From positions 1 to 14,936 of the forward strand of contig JAAZHW010000048.1 of NCBI GenBank assembly GCA_012510515.1: 14,936 bases of DNA, read 5' to 3'. Both the position numbers and the translations under genes were made by a program. The notes under the pieces were generated by a model, which did not search any database, was not told the origin of the DNA, and was given only the letters and a program-made list of their open reading frames with translations. Source of the stretch: Parcubacteria group bacterium. GTDB taxonomy: Bacteria > Patescibacteriota > Minisyncoccia > UBA6257 > JAAZHW01. Positions 6,519 to 14,158 of this stretch are shown in pieces. Each line of letters begins with the position of its first letter. Position 1 is the first letter of the stretch.

Positions 6519-7712
6519 ATTATAAATGGGCATTAATACGGCGGCAACAAAAATACCAATGAAAAGACCTAAAATAACAATTAAAACTGGTTGAATAATT
6601 TCGGCTAAATTGTTCGCTGTTTGATCTACTTCATTACCATAAAAATCTGCTACTCTTAATAATAATTCATCTACTTGGCCAGATACTTCACCAACCGAAA
6701 TCATTTGAGTGACCATTGGAGGAAAATAATTAGGAAATTGATTTAAATATTTAGAAATACTACTACCACTTCTTACTGCTTCAGCGGTTTTTTTTAATAT
6801 TTCTTCATAAAAAACGTTAGAAGTAATTTTTCCTGAAATTTCTAATGAACTAGCTATTGGCAATCCTCCTTTCATTAAAGCACTGCACGAAGAAGCAAAT
6901 CGACTAATACAAACGTTTTTATTAATCGGCCCGACAATTGGTAACGAAAGAATGGTTCGTTGCCAAAAAATTTTTCCTTCTGGTGTTTTCAAATATCGAA
7001 CAAAGAAAAAAATTGCTACTCCTAAAAAAATTATTACCGCTACCCCCCAATCAAGCAAAAAATTACCTACTGCCATTAGTGTTTTTGTTATCCACGGCAA
7101 AGAAGCACCGGCTTCAGCAAAAACATCCTGTAATTGAGGAATAACCACCACTAGCACCACAATTAAAACAACCAAAAAAACCCCAATAACAAAAATTGGA
7201 TAGGTCATTGCATTTTTTAATTTTGATCTTAATTTATTATCTTTTTCTAAATAATCAGCTAAATAATTTAAAGTTTCTTCTAAACGGCCAGATAGTTCTG
7301 CTGAACGAACCATATTAATATAAAAATCAGAAAAAATTTTAGGATGTTTAGCTAAGGCTTGAGAAAAATACAAACCTCCTTCAACATCGGTAAAAACATC
7401 GAATACTGCATCTTTTAATAATGGATCGTTAATTTGATTATATAAACTTTTTAAAGAATCAACTAATTGAACTTTAGCCGAAAGTAATGTACTTAATTGA
7501 CGAGTAAAAATCATCAATTCTTTTATTTTTACTTTTTTAAAAGATCCCAAAATTTGATCTAAAAATCCTTCTTTTTCTAAAGATTCCAAAGAAAGAACAT
7601 AAATTCTATTATCTTGTAAAATTTTAACAGCTAAATCACGACTACCCGCTTCAACAACGCCAGTTTGAATTTCTCCTAATTCATTTCTTCCTGTGTAACG
7701 AAATTTTGCCAT
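6501..7712 (-). CDS. pilC: PilC, type IV pilus inner-membrane platform protein
   Basis: This 403-residue protein has the usual length and plan of the T2SSF/PilC/GspF family: an N-terminal cytoplasmic segment FRYTGRNELGEIQTGVVEA, a first T2SSF domain (about 66-190) ending in a long hydrophobic helix (172-192), a second membrane segment (about 222-240), a second T2SSF domain (about 268-395) and a last helix near the C terminus (375-395). The repeated family motifs are visible, for example FTRQLSTLLSAKV with a later SAELSGRLEETL, and RFASSCSALMKGGLP with a later SVGEVSGQVDELL. It forms the membrane base on which PilB and PilT act. It follows pilT after 17 nt, so it belongs to the same transcript. 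Confidence 0.96.
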   Translation of the reverse strand: MAKFRYTGRNELGEIQTGVVEAGSRDLAVKILQDNRIYVLSLESLEKEGFLDQILGSFKKVKIKELMIFTRQLSTLLSAKVQLVDSLKSLYNQINDPLLKDAVFDVFTDVEGGLYFSQALAKHPKIFSDFYINMVRSAELSGRLEETLNYLADYLEKDNKLRSKLKNAMTYPIFVIGVFLVVLIVVLVVVIPQLQDVFAEAGASLPWITKTLMAVGNFLLDWGVAVIIFLGVAIFFFVRYLKTPEGKIFWQRTILSLPIVGPINKNVCISRFASSCSALMKGGLPIASSLEISGKITSNVFYEEILKKTAEAVRSGSSISKYLNQFPNYFPPMVTQMISVGEVSGQVDELLLRVADFYGNEVDQTANNLAEIIQPVLIVILGLFIGIFVAAVLMPIYNLAQVF

Positions 7713-7729
7713 AAAATTTTAATTGATTA

Positions 7730-8806
7730 TTATCGAGCTAAGAGATTAGCTAATTCCGCTGGGTTTAATGAATAAGATTGGGCTACTTCTAAAGAAACTT
7801 CACTTTGTTTAACTAAATTAGATAATGATCGATTTAAAGAAATCATTTTTTCCTGAATACTTGTTTCAATTATTAAATCAATTTGATAAATTTTATTTTC
7901 TCGAATCAAATTCCGAATGGCAGAATTAGTTATCATCACCTCACAAGCTGGTATTCGACCACCATTTAAACGTGGCAACAATCTTTGAGAAATAATACCA
8001 ACTAAAGTAGCAGCCAATTGAGTTTTTATTTGAGATTGTTGAGAAGCAGGAAAACTATCTATAATACGATCAAGAGTTTGCGAAGCTGAATTAGTATGTA
8101 ATGTTGAAAAAACTAAGTGACCTGTTTCGGCCGCCGTAATAGCAGTTTGAATTGTTTCTGGATCACGCATTTCTCCAACCATTACTACATCCGGATCTTG
8201 CCTTAAAACTGACCGCAAAGCGCGGTGAAAACTTAAAGTATCAGAAAAAACCTCTCGTTGATCAATAATTGATCTATCTTGAGTAAACATATATTCCATT
8301 GGATCTTCAATGGTAATAATATGTTCTGTTCTTTCATGATTAATTTCATCAATTAAAGCAGCTAATGTAGTTGATTTTCCTTGACCAGCTGGACCAACAA
8401 CCAAAATAAAACCTTGATTATATTTAGTAAAATCATGCAATACCGGAGGCAAATTTAACTCTTCAATTGTTTTAATTTTATAAGGAATAAAACGAATAGA
8501 AGCAGCCATATTTCCTTTTTGAAAATAAAGATTAACTCGAAAACGAGCTTTATCAGAAAGAGAATAAGAAAAATCTACTTCTCTGTTTTTTAAAAATAAT
8601 TCTTTTCGCTCGGGACTAACCAAAGCATTAACTAATCCTTCTAATATTTCTTTGGTATAAATTTCTTCTTTGGCAATGGGAACTAATCGTCCATCAATTC
8701 TTAAAGTAGGTTTTCTGCCTACTGAAAAATGTAAATCAGACGCATTTTGTTGTGCTGTTAAAAGTAATAAACTTTCTAATTTTTCTTTATAAATTAAATC
8801 GGTCAT
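7730..8806 (-). CDS. pilT: PilT, pilus retraction ATPase
   Basis: This 358-residue hexameric secretion ATPase of the PilT family drives fibre depolymerisation and so twitching or DNA uptake. Family marks: SDLHFSVGRKPTLRIDG (23-39), Walker A GPAGQGKST (138-146), Asp box ITIEDPMEY (164-172), Walker B DPDVVMVGEMRD (204-215), His box GHLVFSTLHTN (229-239) and the PilT-specific C-terminal AIRNLIRENK (296-305), which argues for PilT over PilB. No zinc CxxC motifs are present, as expected for PilT. The Walker A reads A-G-Q where canonical PilT has T-G-S; the Lys and Ser/Thr that bind phosphate and magnesium are kept. It lies 24 nt after pilB. It is the only retraction ATPase in the window. Confidence 0.96.
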   Translation of the reverse strand: MTDLIYKEKLESLLLLTAQQNASDLHFSVGRKPTLRIDGRLVPIAKEEIYTKEILEGLVNALVSPERKELFLKNREVDFSYSLSDKARFRVNLYFQKGNMAASIRFIPYKIKTIEELNLPPVLHDFTKYNQGFILVVGPAGQGKSTTLAALIDEINHERTEHIITIEDPMEYMFTQDRSIIDQREVFSDTLSFHRALRSVLRQDPDVVMVGEMRDPETIQTAITAAETGHLVFSTLHTNSASQTLDRIIDSFPASQQSQIKTQLAATLVGIISQRLLPRLNGGRIPACEVMITNSAIRNLIRENKIYQIDLIIETSIQEKMISLNRSLSNLVKQSEVSLEVAQSYSLNPAELANLLAR

Positions 8807-8830
8807 ATAAATTATTATAATGTTTTTTTA

Positions 8831-10588
8831 TTACAACTCAACTGTTTCTTTCAAAACTTCATCCACAGAAATTAATCCCTCTAAAGCTTTAATAATACCA
8901 TCCTGACGCAAACTAATCATTCCTTGTTTTTCGGCTTCAATTTTTAAATTAGCTTCCGAATGATCTTTTAAAACAATCTCTTCTAATGATGGTGTCATTT
9001 TTAACACTTCAAAAAGAGGTATTCGTCCCTTTACTCCTTTGAAATTACATTCTTTACATCCTTGAGGTAAATAAACTTCGTATTTTTCTTTTTGATATTT
9101 TTCTTTTAATTCAGGAGACAATTTTTCAATTGATCTATCAATGGCTTCTTTTAAACTACCAGTGGCTTCTACTTTTTGTTTACAATTATCACACAATCGT
9201 CCCACTAATCGTTGAGCCATCATTAAAATCAAAGAAGCTGGCAAAAGATAAGGTTCTATTTTCATATCAATTAAACGTGGGATCACACCTATTGCATCAT
9301 TAGTATGAAGAGTAGATAAAACAAGATGACCTGTTAAAGCCGCGTGAATAGCTAAAGCCGCTGTTTCATTATCACGAATTTCACCCACCATAATAACATC
9401 AGGATCTTGTCGAACGATTTGCCTTAATCCTGAGGCAAAATCATAACCAATTTCTGGTTTAACTTGAGATTGATTTAATCCCTCAATAAAATATTCTACT
9501 GGATCTTCCAAACTAACAATATTAACACCTTCTTTGTTTAAACCTTGGAGTATAGCATATAAAGTAGTTGTTTTACCAGAACCAGTTGGACCGGTTGATA
9601 AAATCATTCCAAATGGTTTATTAATTGCTTCTAAAATTAATTTTTTATGATAATCCCTTACGCCTAAATCATCTATCGTTTTTAATCCGGCATAAGGATT
9701 TAAAACTCTAATAGCAACTTTTTCTCCTAAAGCCGTAGGAAAAGTGGCCACCCGATAATCAATTTCTTTATTATCAATAATTGTTCGAAAACGTCCATCT
9801 TGTGGCATTCGAGTTTCATCAATTTTTAAATTAGATAAAATTTTAATTCTCGCCACAATAGCAGGTTGCAATTCTAATGGTAAAGCTAACATTTCTTTTA
9901 AATTTCCATCTAATCTAAATCGAATACGCAATTTACTTTGCATTGGTTCAATATGAATATCAGAAGCATTAGAGCTTATTGCTTCTTCTAAAACAGTAGT
10001 AACAATTTTAATAATAGGCGCTTCTTCGGCAATAATTCCACTAGCTTCATCAATTCGAACTACTCGCTGTTGATAAGCTTGATGAGAAGGTTTACTTTGA
10101 CTTTTAAAAATTTCTACACTACTTTGAATTTCTTTTAGTCGCGTTGCAAAAGAACGATAATTTTTCAAAATATTATCCAAATCACTTTTGGTTATTAAAT
10201 AAACGGCTATGTTCACTTTTTGTTGTTTGGCAATAAATTTTAAAACATCCTGGGCTTGTAAGTTATCGGGATGAAACATCGCCACGTGAAGTGTATCACC
10301 TTCTTTTTTAAAAGCAATCATTTGATGAGTTCGGGCTACATCTTCCGGAATAATATTTAATATTTCATTGGGAATTATATCTTCTTTGGTAAAATATTTA
10401 ACCGGAATTTTATAGTAATCACCTTTAATTTGAGCTAGATCTTTTTCGGAAATAATATTTCTTTCATAAAGAATTTCTTCAACTGATTTATTAAGACTTT
10501 GGCTTTCTTTTAAAAGCTTATCGGCTATCGCTTGATCAATTTTTTGGTTTTTTATCAAAAGCTCGATAATGGTTTTATTTGGTATCAT
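8831..10588 (-). CDS. pilB: PilB, pilus extension ATPase
   Basis: This 585-residue ATPase of the GspE/PilB family powers pilin polymerisation at the PilC platform. It has an N-terminal MshEN/T2SSE_N-type domain (about 5-145), a linker, then the N2 domain with ASDIHIEP (208-215) and the RecA-like motor: Walker A GPTGSGKTT (333-341), Asp box VSLEDPVEY (358-366), Walker B DPDVIMVGEIRD (395-406) with Glu403, and His box GHLVLSTLHTND (420-431). The zinc-binding pairs Cys466/Cys469 and Cys511/Cys514 identify PilB/GspE over PilT. The GRIPLFEVL motif (521-529) follows. An intact MshEN-like domain raises the possibility of c-di-GMP control, but I did not verify the binding motif. It sits 25 nt after the short pilP-like gene. 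Confidence 0.97.
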   Translation of the reverse strand: MIPNKTIIELLIKNQKIDQAIADKLLKESQSLNKSVEEILYERNIISEKDLAQIKGDYYKIPVKYFTKEDIIPNEILNIIPEDVARTHQMIAFKKEGDTLHVAMFHPDNLQAQDVLKFIAKQQKVNIAVYLITKSDLDNILKNYRSFATRLKEIQSSVEIFKSQSKPSHQAYQQRVVRIDEASGIIAEEAPIIKIVTTVLEEAISSNASDIHIEPMQSKLRIRFRLDGNLKEMLALPLELQPAIVARIKILSNLKIDETRMPQDGRFRTIIDNKEIDYRVATFPTALGEKVAIRVLNPYAGLKTIDDLGVRDYHKKLILEAINKPFGMILSTGPTGSGKTTTLYAILQGLNKEGVNIVSLEDPVEYFIEGLNQSQVKPEIGYDFASGLRQIVRQDPDVIMVGEIRDNETAALAIHAALTGHLVLSTLHTNDAIGVIPRLIDMKIEPYLLPASLILMMAQRLVGRLCDNCKQKVEATGSLKEAIDRSIEKLSPELKEKYQKEKYEVYLPQGCKECNFKGVKGRIPLFEVLKMTPSLEEIVLKDHSEANLKIEAEKQGMISLRQDGIIKALEGLISVDEVLKETVEL

Positions 10589-10613
10589 TTTATTTTTTAT
10601 TTAAAAATTTTTT

Positions 10614-10982
10614 TTAATAAGGAATAAAGGGATTAGGTCTTCCTAATGTTGGCAGTTCTACTGGTTCAGCGTATGATTGAAGAGATTGAAAAATTTCATC
10701 TTTTAAAACATCTTCGGGTGTTAATTTTAATGATTTTAATCCTCCAGTAACATCTAAAGTGGAAGTGCTTTCTGATGAATATAAATTATTATTTTGATTA
10801 GTATTTTCAACTTGTCCCACCTCTTGAGTGGCAGTATTAATTGTTTTAATTTCTGGACCACTTTGCGCTAATTTTTCTTGACCAAAAAATACGTAATAAA
10901 CTACTAGAATAGCAATAAATAAAATTGCGATAATAATATAAATGAAAATATTTTTTTTAGGTTTTTGTTCTGATGTTTCCAT
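10614..10982 (-). CDS. Short membrane-anchored PilP-like pilus protein
   Basis: This 122-residue protein has a cytoplasmic tail of about 10 residues (METSEQKPKK), one membrane segment (about 11-33), a low-complexity Asn/Thr/Ser/Gln-rich linker (about 40-80), a predicted helix (about 88-104, PEDVLKDEIFQSLQSY) and the ending LGRPNPFIPY. The final G-R-x-N-P-F-x-P motif resembles the ends of PilP-type and other pilus assembly proteins, and the position right after pilO matches pilP in the classical pilMNOP order. It lacks the beta-sandwich domain of proteobacterial PilP, which binds the PilQ secretin; no secretin is seen here. I infer an alignment-complex accessory. Homology to PilP is not shown, only position and tail motif. 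Confidence 0.62.
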   Translation of the reverse strand: METSEQKPKKNIFIYIIIAILFIAILVVYYVFFGQEKLAQSGPEIKTINTATQEVGQVENTNQNNNLYSSESTSTLDVTGGLKSLKLTPEDVLKDEIFQSLQSYAEPVELPTLGRPNPFIPY

Positions 10983-10993
10983 ATTTTTTTAAA

Positions 10994-11584
10994 TTATAAT
11001 TGATAATAAATATCTAAATTAACATTAAAATTAAAAAAATTATTAATTGATTTATTTGATGATAAATTAACCCCCTCAAAAGAAACACTTTTTACATCCA
11101 TTAAACGAATGTTTGTTTCTACTAATTCTAACCAAGTTTTAAAAGATTCATAAGACCCATTAAGAGAAGTATTAATACTAATTGTTCGATATGGTTTTAC
11201 TAAATTTTGACGATTGTTAGAATCATCTAATTCATTATTATTTATGACTTCCTTTAAAGATAATCCTTCGATACTCATTCCACTACTTTCGGCTATTTTA
11301 TTTAATTGAACAATTATATTATATATTTCATCGGTTTTGGGCATTGTTAAAGAAACAGCTTGATTGACATCATTTAGATTTTTATACTGTTCAATGATTG
11401 ATTTGGCTAATTGAAGTGATTGATTTTGTTTTTCATACTCTTTTTTGGATTCATTAAGAACAGAATTTAAATCAAAAACTTTAGTTAAATTTGGCCAGCT
11501 TAGAGTAAAAAAAACAATCATTGCTGCTCCAAAAAAAACAATTACTAAAATTAGACTAATATTTCTTTTGGCTGTTTCTTTCAT
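10994..11584 (-). CDS. pilO: PilO-like alignment-complex protein
   Basis: This 196-residue bitopic membrane protein has a short cytoplasmic start, a transmembrane helix (about 10-30), a coiled-coil stretch (about 38-75, rich in Glu/Lys/Gln), and a PilO-type domain (about 85-196). The domain includes SLTMPKTDEIYNIIVQLNKIAESSGM, a strand-helix module typical of PilO, and a second part with SLNGSYESFKTWLELVETNIRLMDV, the family's signature strand-helix-strand. The PilO/PilN ferredoxin-like folds pair outside the membrane to link PilM to the fibre base. It follows pilN by 4 nt and precedes the short pilP-like gene by 11 nt. Confidence 0.85.
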   Translation of the reverse strand: MKETAKRNISLILVIVFFGAAMIVFFTLSWPNLTKVFDLNSVLNESKKEYEKQNQSLQLAKSIIEQYKNLNDVNQAVSLTMPKTDEIYNIIVQLNKIAESSGMSIEGLSLKEVINNNELDDSNNRQNLVKPYRTISINTSLNGSYESFKTWLELVETNIRLMDVKSVSFEGVNLSSNKSINNFFNFNVNLDIYYQL

Positions 11585-11588
11585 AAAC

Positions 11589-12122
11589 TTATTTTAAAAT
11601 AAAATTAGGATCAAAATTAATTTCTAAAGAAAAATTAATATTGTCGGGTGTCGACCTAATATCACTGATATTAATTTTTTTAAAATCGGTTGTTTTATAA
11701 AAAGCTAAAAGTTGTTGAGCTAAAACATTTAAATCTTTGGCATTCCCTTCTAATTTTATTTGCGATGTTTTATAATTATAAGAAAAATTTGTAAACATTA
11801 CTTGCGGATGAGTAATTAATTCAAGACGAGAAAAGATATTAGTTGAATAAACATGCTGAGATAATAAAGTTTTTAAATTAAATAATTGAGAATAAAAAGC
11901 TAAAACTTCATTTCGATCATTTACCGAAATTTCTTTAGATAATTCTTTTGTTTTATTATCCCAATCAGCTATGCTTTTATTTAAATAATTTTGATAAAAC
12001 AAAGCAGCAATATATATTCCTATCGCAATAACTAAAAAAATAATTGATAAAGTAATTAATCCACTTAACCAACCAGTGGATTTTTTAGTATTAATAGGTT
12101 CTACAATTTGAAAATCTGCCAT
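11589..12122 (-). CDS. pilN: PilN-like alignment-complex protein
   Basis: This 177-residue bitopic protein has a cytoplasmic tail of about 19 residues, one transmembrane helix (about 20-43), a helical stalk (about 45-90) and a ferredoxin-like domain (about 95-170) with FSRLELITHPQVMFTNFSYNY and QIKLEGNAKDLNVLAQQL, which match the PilN fimbrial-assembly layout. Size, topology and position between pilM and pilO support PilN. The cytoplasmic tail (MADFQIVEPINTKKSTGW) lacks the INLLP motif by which PilN of proteobacteria and Thermus docks into PilM, so the contact may use a different sequence. Assignment rests on context plus fold pattern more than on motifs. Confidence 0.8.
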   Translation of the reverse strand: MADFQIVEPINTKKSTGWLSGLITLSIIFLVIAIGIYIAALFYQNYLNKSIADWDNKTKELSKEISVNDRNEVLAFYSQLFNLKTLLSQHVYSTNIFSRLELITHPQVMFTNFSYNYKTSQIKLEGNAKDLNVLAQQLLAFYKTTDFKKINISDIRSTPDNINFSLEINFDPNFILK

Positions 12123-12197
12123 ATTTTTGTTTTTTATTATTATATAATTTTATTATAAAACTTTTTTAAAATTATTCTATATTCCTTCGTTAATTTA

Positions 12198-12206
12198 ATT
12201 ATAACA
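12198..12206 (-). promoter_or_regulatory. Candidate extended -10 element upstream of pilN
   Basis: The minus strand of the 94-nt pilM-pilN gap reads TGTTATAAT here, an exact extended -10 (TG-N-TATAAT); the matching -35 position (12221-12226) reads CTTTAA, a weak match. This is the longest gap between consecutive genes of the operon, so a second start point for pilN onward is possible. The composition makes chance matches common. Confidence 0.28.
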
Positions 12207-12216
12207 TTTAAAAAAA

Positions 12217-13257
12217 TTATTTAAAGTCCTTAAGAGCTGCTCCGGCAGCTATTGTCAAATAACAAGAAACATCTTTTAAAAGTGGCTCTAAAAATTGTTG
12301 AAATTTTATATTTTTAAATGGCCAAGATTTTTCAACTGGAACATTCAAAAAAGAGCTAAAATACTCATCTAATCCGGGCATATTTGCTGTTCCTCCGCTA
12401 AGAATAATTTTTTTTATATCTTTATTATATTTTTGATGATAAATGTCCATCATTCGTAAAATTTCATTACCAAAATTATCCACAATTGGCATTAAAATAT
12501 TTACTATTCCCATTTCTTGAGGATCAACTTTAAATCCTTTTATTTTTTTAAATTCTTCGGCTCTTTGTTGGGTTACTCCAAGGCTTTGACTAATAATATG
12601 AGTTATTTCTGCTCCACCAATATTTAAATTTTCATAATTTATTAAAAATCCATTTTCTATAACAAATAAATTAGTAATTTGAGTACCTATATCTATTACA
12701 ATCATTGAATCTTTATCGTTTTGGGTTAAAGCTCTCACTATTGACATTCCTTCTATCTCCCAACCAACAATTTCTAATCCTGACAATTGAGCAATTCGCT
12801 TATATCTTTCAATTAATTCTTTGGGAGTGGCAATCAAAACTATTTTACTATTTTCTTTTCCACCTTCTTTTGATTTTTCTACGATCATCCAATTAATTTC
12901 TAAATCATCTAGTGGCATTGGAATGTATTTTTTAGCTTCAAAAGGAACAGCTTGAATAATATCTTTATCTGTAACAAATGGCAAATTGAAACTGGTTATA
13001 AAACTAGAAAAAGTTGACAAGGAAAAAATAGCCCTTTTTGTTTTTGGTTTTACAACCTCTAAAAGTTTTTTTAATAAATCTGCTGTTGTTTCTTCTACTA
13101 ATTTGAAATAATTTGTTTGAATAACAGCATTATTTCTTTCTAAATAACCATAAGTTTCTAGAATACCGTAATTCTCTAAATTAATACTATTTAAAGTTCC
13201 CGAAAGTTCTACTATTTTAATATTTGTTGTTCCAATATCTATTCCTAATGAACGCAT
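12217..13257 (-). CDS. pilM: PilM, actin-like ATPase of the pilus alignment complex
   Basis: This 346-residue cytoplasmic protein has the FtsA/actin-like fold. Nucleotide-binding motifs are clear: phosphate-1 GIDIGTTNIKIVEL (5-18), phosphate-2 VIDIGTQITNLFV (187-199) and the adenosine motif ILSGGTANMPGL (285-296). The YIPMPLDDLEINW segment (111-123) is typical of PilM. It should sit under the membrane, bind the PilN tail and link the alignment complex to the motor ATPases. It is the first gene of the minus-strand series, divergent from comF across a 70-nt intergenic region, so the main promoter of the operon probably lies at 13258-13327. The start ATG falls right before the phosphate-1 strand, as expected. 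Confidence 0.94.
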   Translation of the reverse strand: MRSLGIDIGTTNIKIVELSGTLNSINLENYGILETYGYLERNNAVIQTNYFKLVEETTADLLKKLLEVVKPKTKRAIFSLSTFSSFITSFNLPFVTDKDIIQAVPFEAKKYIPMPLDDLEINWMIVEKSKEGGKENSKIVLIATPKELIERYKRIAQLSGLEIVGWEIEGMSIVRALTQNDKDSMIVIDIGTQITNLFVIENGFLINYENLNIGGAEITHIISQSLGVTQQRAEEFKKIKGFKVDPQEMGIVNILMPIVDNFGNEILRMMDIYHQKYNKDIKKIILSGGTANMPGLDEYFSSFLNVPVEKSWPFKNIKFQQFLEPLLKDVSCYLTIAAGAALKDFK

Positions 13258-13284
13258 ATTTTTATTAATTTAATTATTAGTTAT

Positions 13285-13292
13285 ATTATAAT
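13285..13292. promoter_or_regulatory. Possible overlapping divergent -10 elements for pilM and comF
   Basis: In the 70-nt divergent region, TATAAT occurs on the plus strand at 13287-13292 and on the minus strand at 13285-13290, so the two hexamers overlap. Each would give a leader of about 30 nt. No convincing -35 is found for either direction, and the whole region is almost pure A/T, so position and divergence are the main support. Confidence 0.3.
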
Positions 13293-13327
13293 TAATAATT
13301 AAATTTATAAAAAATTATTTATCCACA

Positions 13328-14062
13328 ATGATAAAAATTAATAAAACAAAAATTGAGAATATTTTTTATGATTGTCTTTATCCAATTTTTTGTTTAAATT
13401 GCGGAAAGTTTATTTCTAACGAAAACAAACATTATCTTTGCGCTGATTGTTTTAAAACAATTCCTATTTATTCGGCTTTATTTTGCCCTGTTTGTTTTAA
13501 ACGAATTTCTATTATAAAAAAATGCCATCATAATAATAAATCCTATCTTGATTTTTTAGGTTGTGCCACAGATTATGAAAATGAACCAGTAAAAAATTTA
13601 ATTCATGAGTTTAAATATAATTTTGTTAAAGAAATAAAAATTACCTTAGGAGATTTTTTAATAAATTATTGGTTAAAAATTTCTTCTGACTTAGAAATAA
13701 ATTCAAAAGAAATTTATGTTATTCCCATACCCTTAAGTTCTAAGCGTTATAATTGGAGGGGTTTTAACCAAAGCGAAGAATTAGCCAAAATCTTTGCTGA
13801 TTATTTTAACTTTCCTTTGTTAACCAATGTCTTGATTCGTCAAAAAAATACTCTTCCTCAAGCCCAATTAACCAAAAAAGAACGTCTTTTTAATTTAATT
13901 GATGCTTTTAAAATTAAAAATGATTCCAAATCATTAATTAAAAACAAAACAATCATTCTTGTTGATGATGTTTATACTTCTGGAGCAACACTTCAACAAG
14001 CAGCTAAGGTTTTAAAACAAAACGATGCTAAAAAAATAATTGGATTAGTTGTAGCAAAATAA
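13328..14062 (+). CDS. comF: ComF-family phosphoribosyltransferase-like competence protein
   Basis: This 244-residue protein has the double-zinc-finger start and PRTase-like domain of ComFC/GntX proteins, which in competent bacteria help bring single-stranded DNA through or away from the membrane channel. Cys pairs are at 22/25, 38/41 and 53/56, with Cys66-His67-His68 nearby. RGFNQSEELAK (144-154), LPQAQLTKKERLFNL (176-190) and the PRPP-loop signature ILVDDVYTSGAT (210-221) are diagnostic of the family. It is the only complete plus-strand gene. It is divergent from the pilus operon and convergent with the ftsQ-like gene. The ATG is preceded by TTATCCACA, not by a Shine-Dalgarno motif. Pairing with T4P genes supports, but does not prove, a role in DNA uptake. 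Confidence 0.92.
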   Translation: MIKINKTKIENIFYDCLYPIFCLNCGKFISNENKHYLCADCFKTIPIYSALFCPVCFKRISIIKKCHHNNKSYLDFLGCATDYENEPVKNLIHEFKYNFVKEIKITLGDFLINYWLKISSDLEINSKEIYVIPIPLSSKRYNWRGFNQSEELAKIFADYFNFPLLTNVLIRQKNTLPQAQLTKKERLFNLIDAFKIKNDSKSLIKNKTIILVDDVYTSGATLQQAAKVLKQNDAKKIIGLVVAK

Positions 14063-14110
14063 TAAATAATTCCATTTAATATTAATTGATAAAAATTGGT
14101 GATTTTTATT

Positions 14111-14139
14111 GCGGCGAAATTCTAAAAGAATTTCGCCGC
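14111..14139. terminator. G+C-rich hairpin between convergent comF and ftsQ-like gene
   Basis: GCGGCGAAATTC (14111-14122) pairs perfectly with GAATTTCGCCGC (14128-14139) around the loop TAAAA. The seven-base stem tip of G/C at the base stands out in this AT-rich DNA. It is centred between the comF stop and the ftsQ-like stop, so it could end transcription from both sides. The nearest T-run on the plus strand (14152-14157) starts 12 nt after the stem, and none follows on the minus strand, so it is not a classical intrinsic terminator. A Rho-assisted stop, an RNA 3'-end stabiliser or a dispersed repeat are alternatives. Confidence 0.55.
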
Positions 14140-14158
14140 CAGCACAATTAGTTTTTTA

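Noticed and set aside
6938..7144. Two overlapping plus-strand open frames within pilC
   Set aside because: Both are antisense to the second half of pilC, in different frames, with low-complexity Lys/Leu/Pro content and no recognisable features.
12705..12896. Plus-strand open frame within pilM
   Set aside because: Antisense to conserved PilM coding sequence; hydrophobic content reflects the reverse complement of A-rich codons.
12476..13327. Replication origin suggested by two perfect TTATCCACA sites
   Set aside because: Only two perfect sites some 840 bp apart, one within pilM coding sequence (Val-Asp-Asn codons), and no cluster, dnaA or dnaN gene nearby.
284..14062. Recoded UGA (code 25, as in Gracilibacteria/Absconditabacteria)
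   Set aside because: All proteins have normal family lengths with UGA as stop, and folD ends at a UGA placed in an ATGA overlap with murJ.
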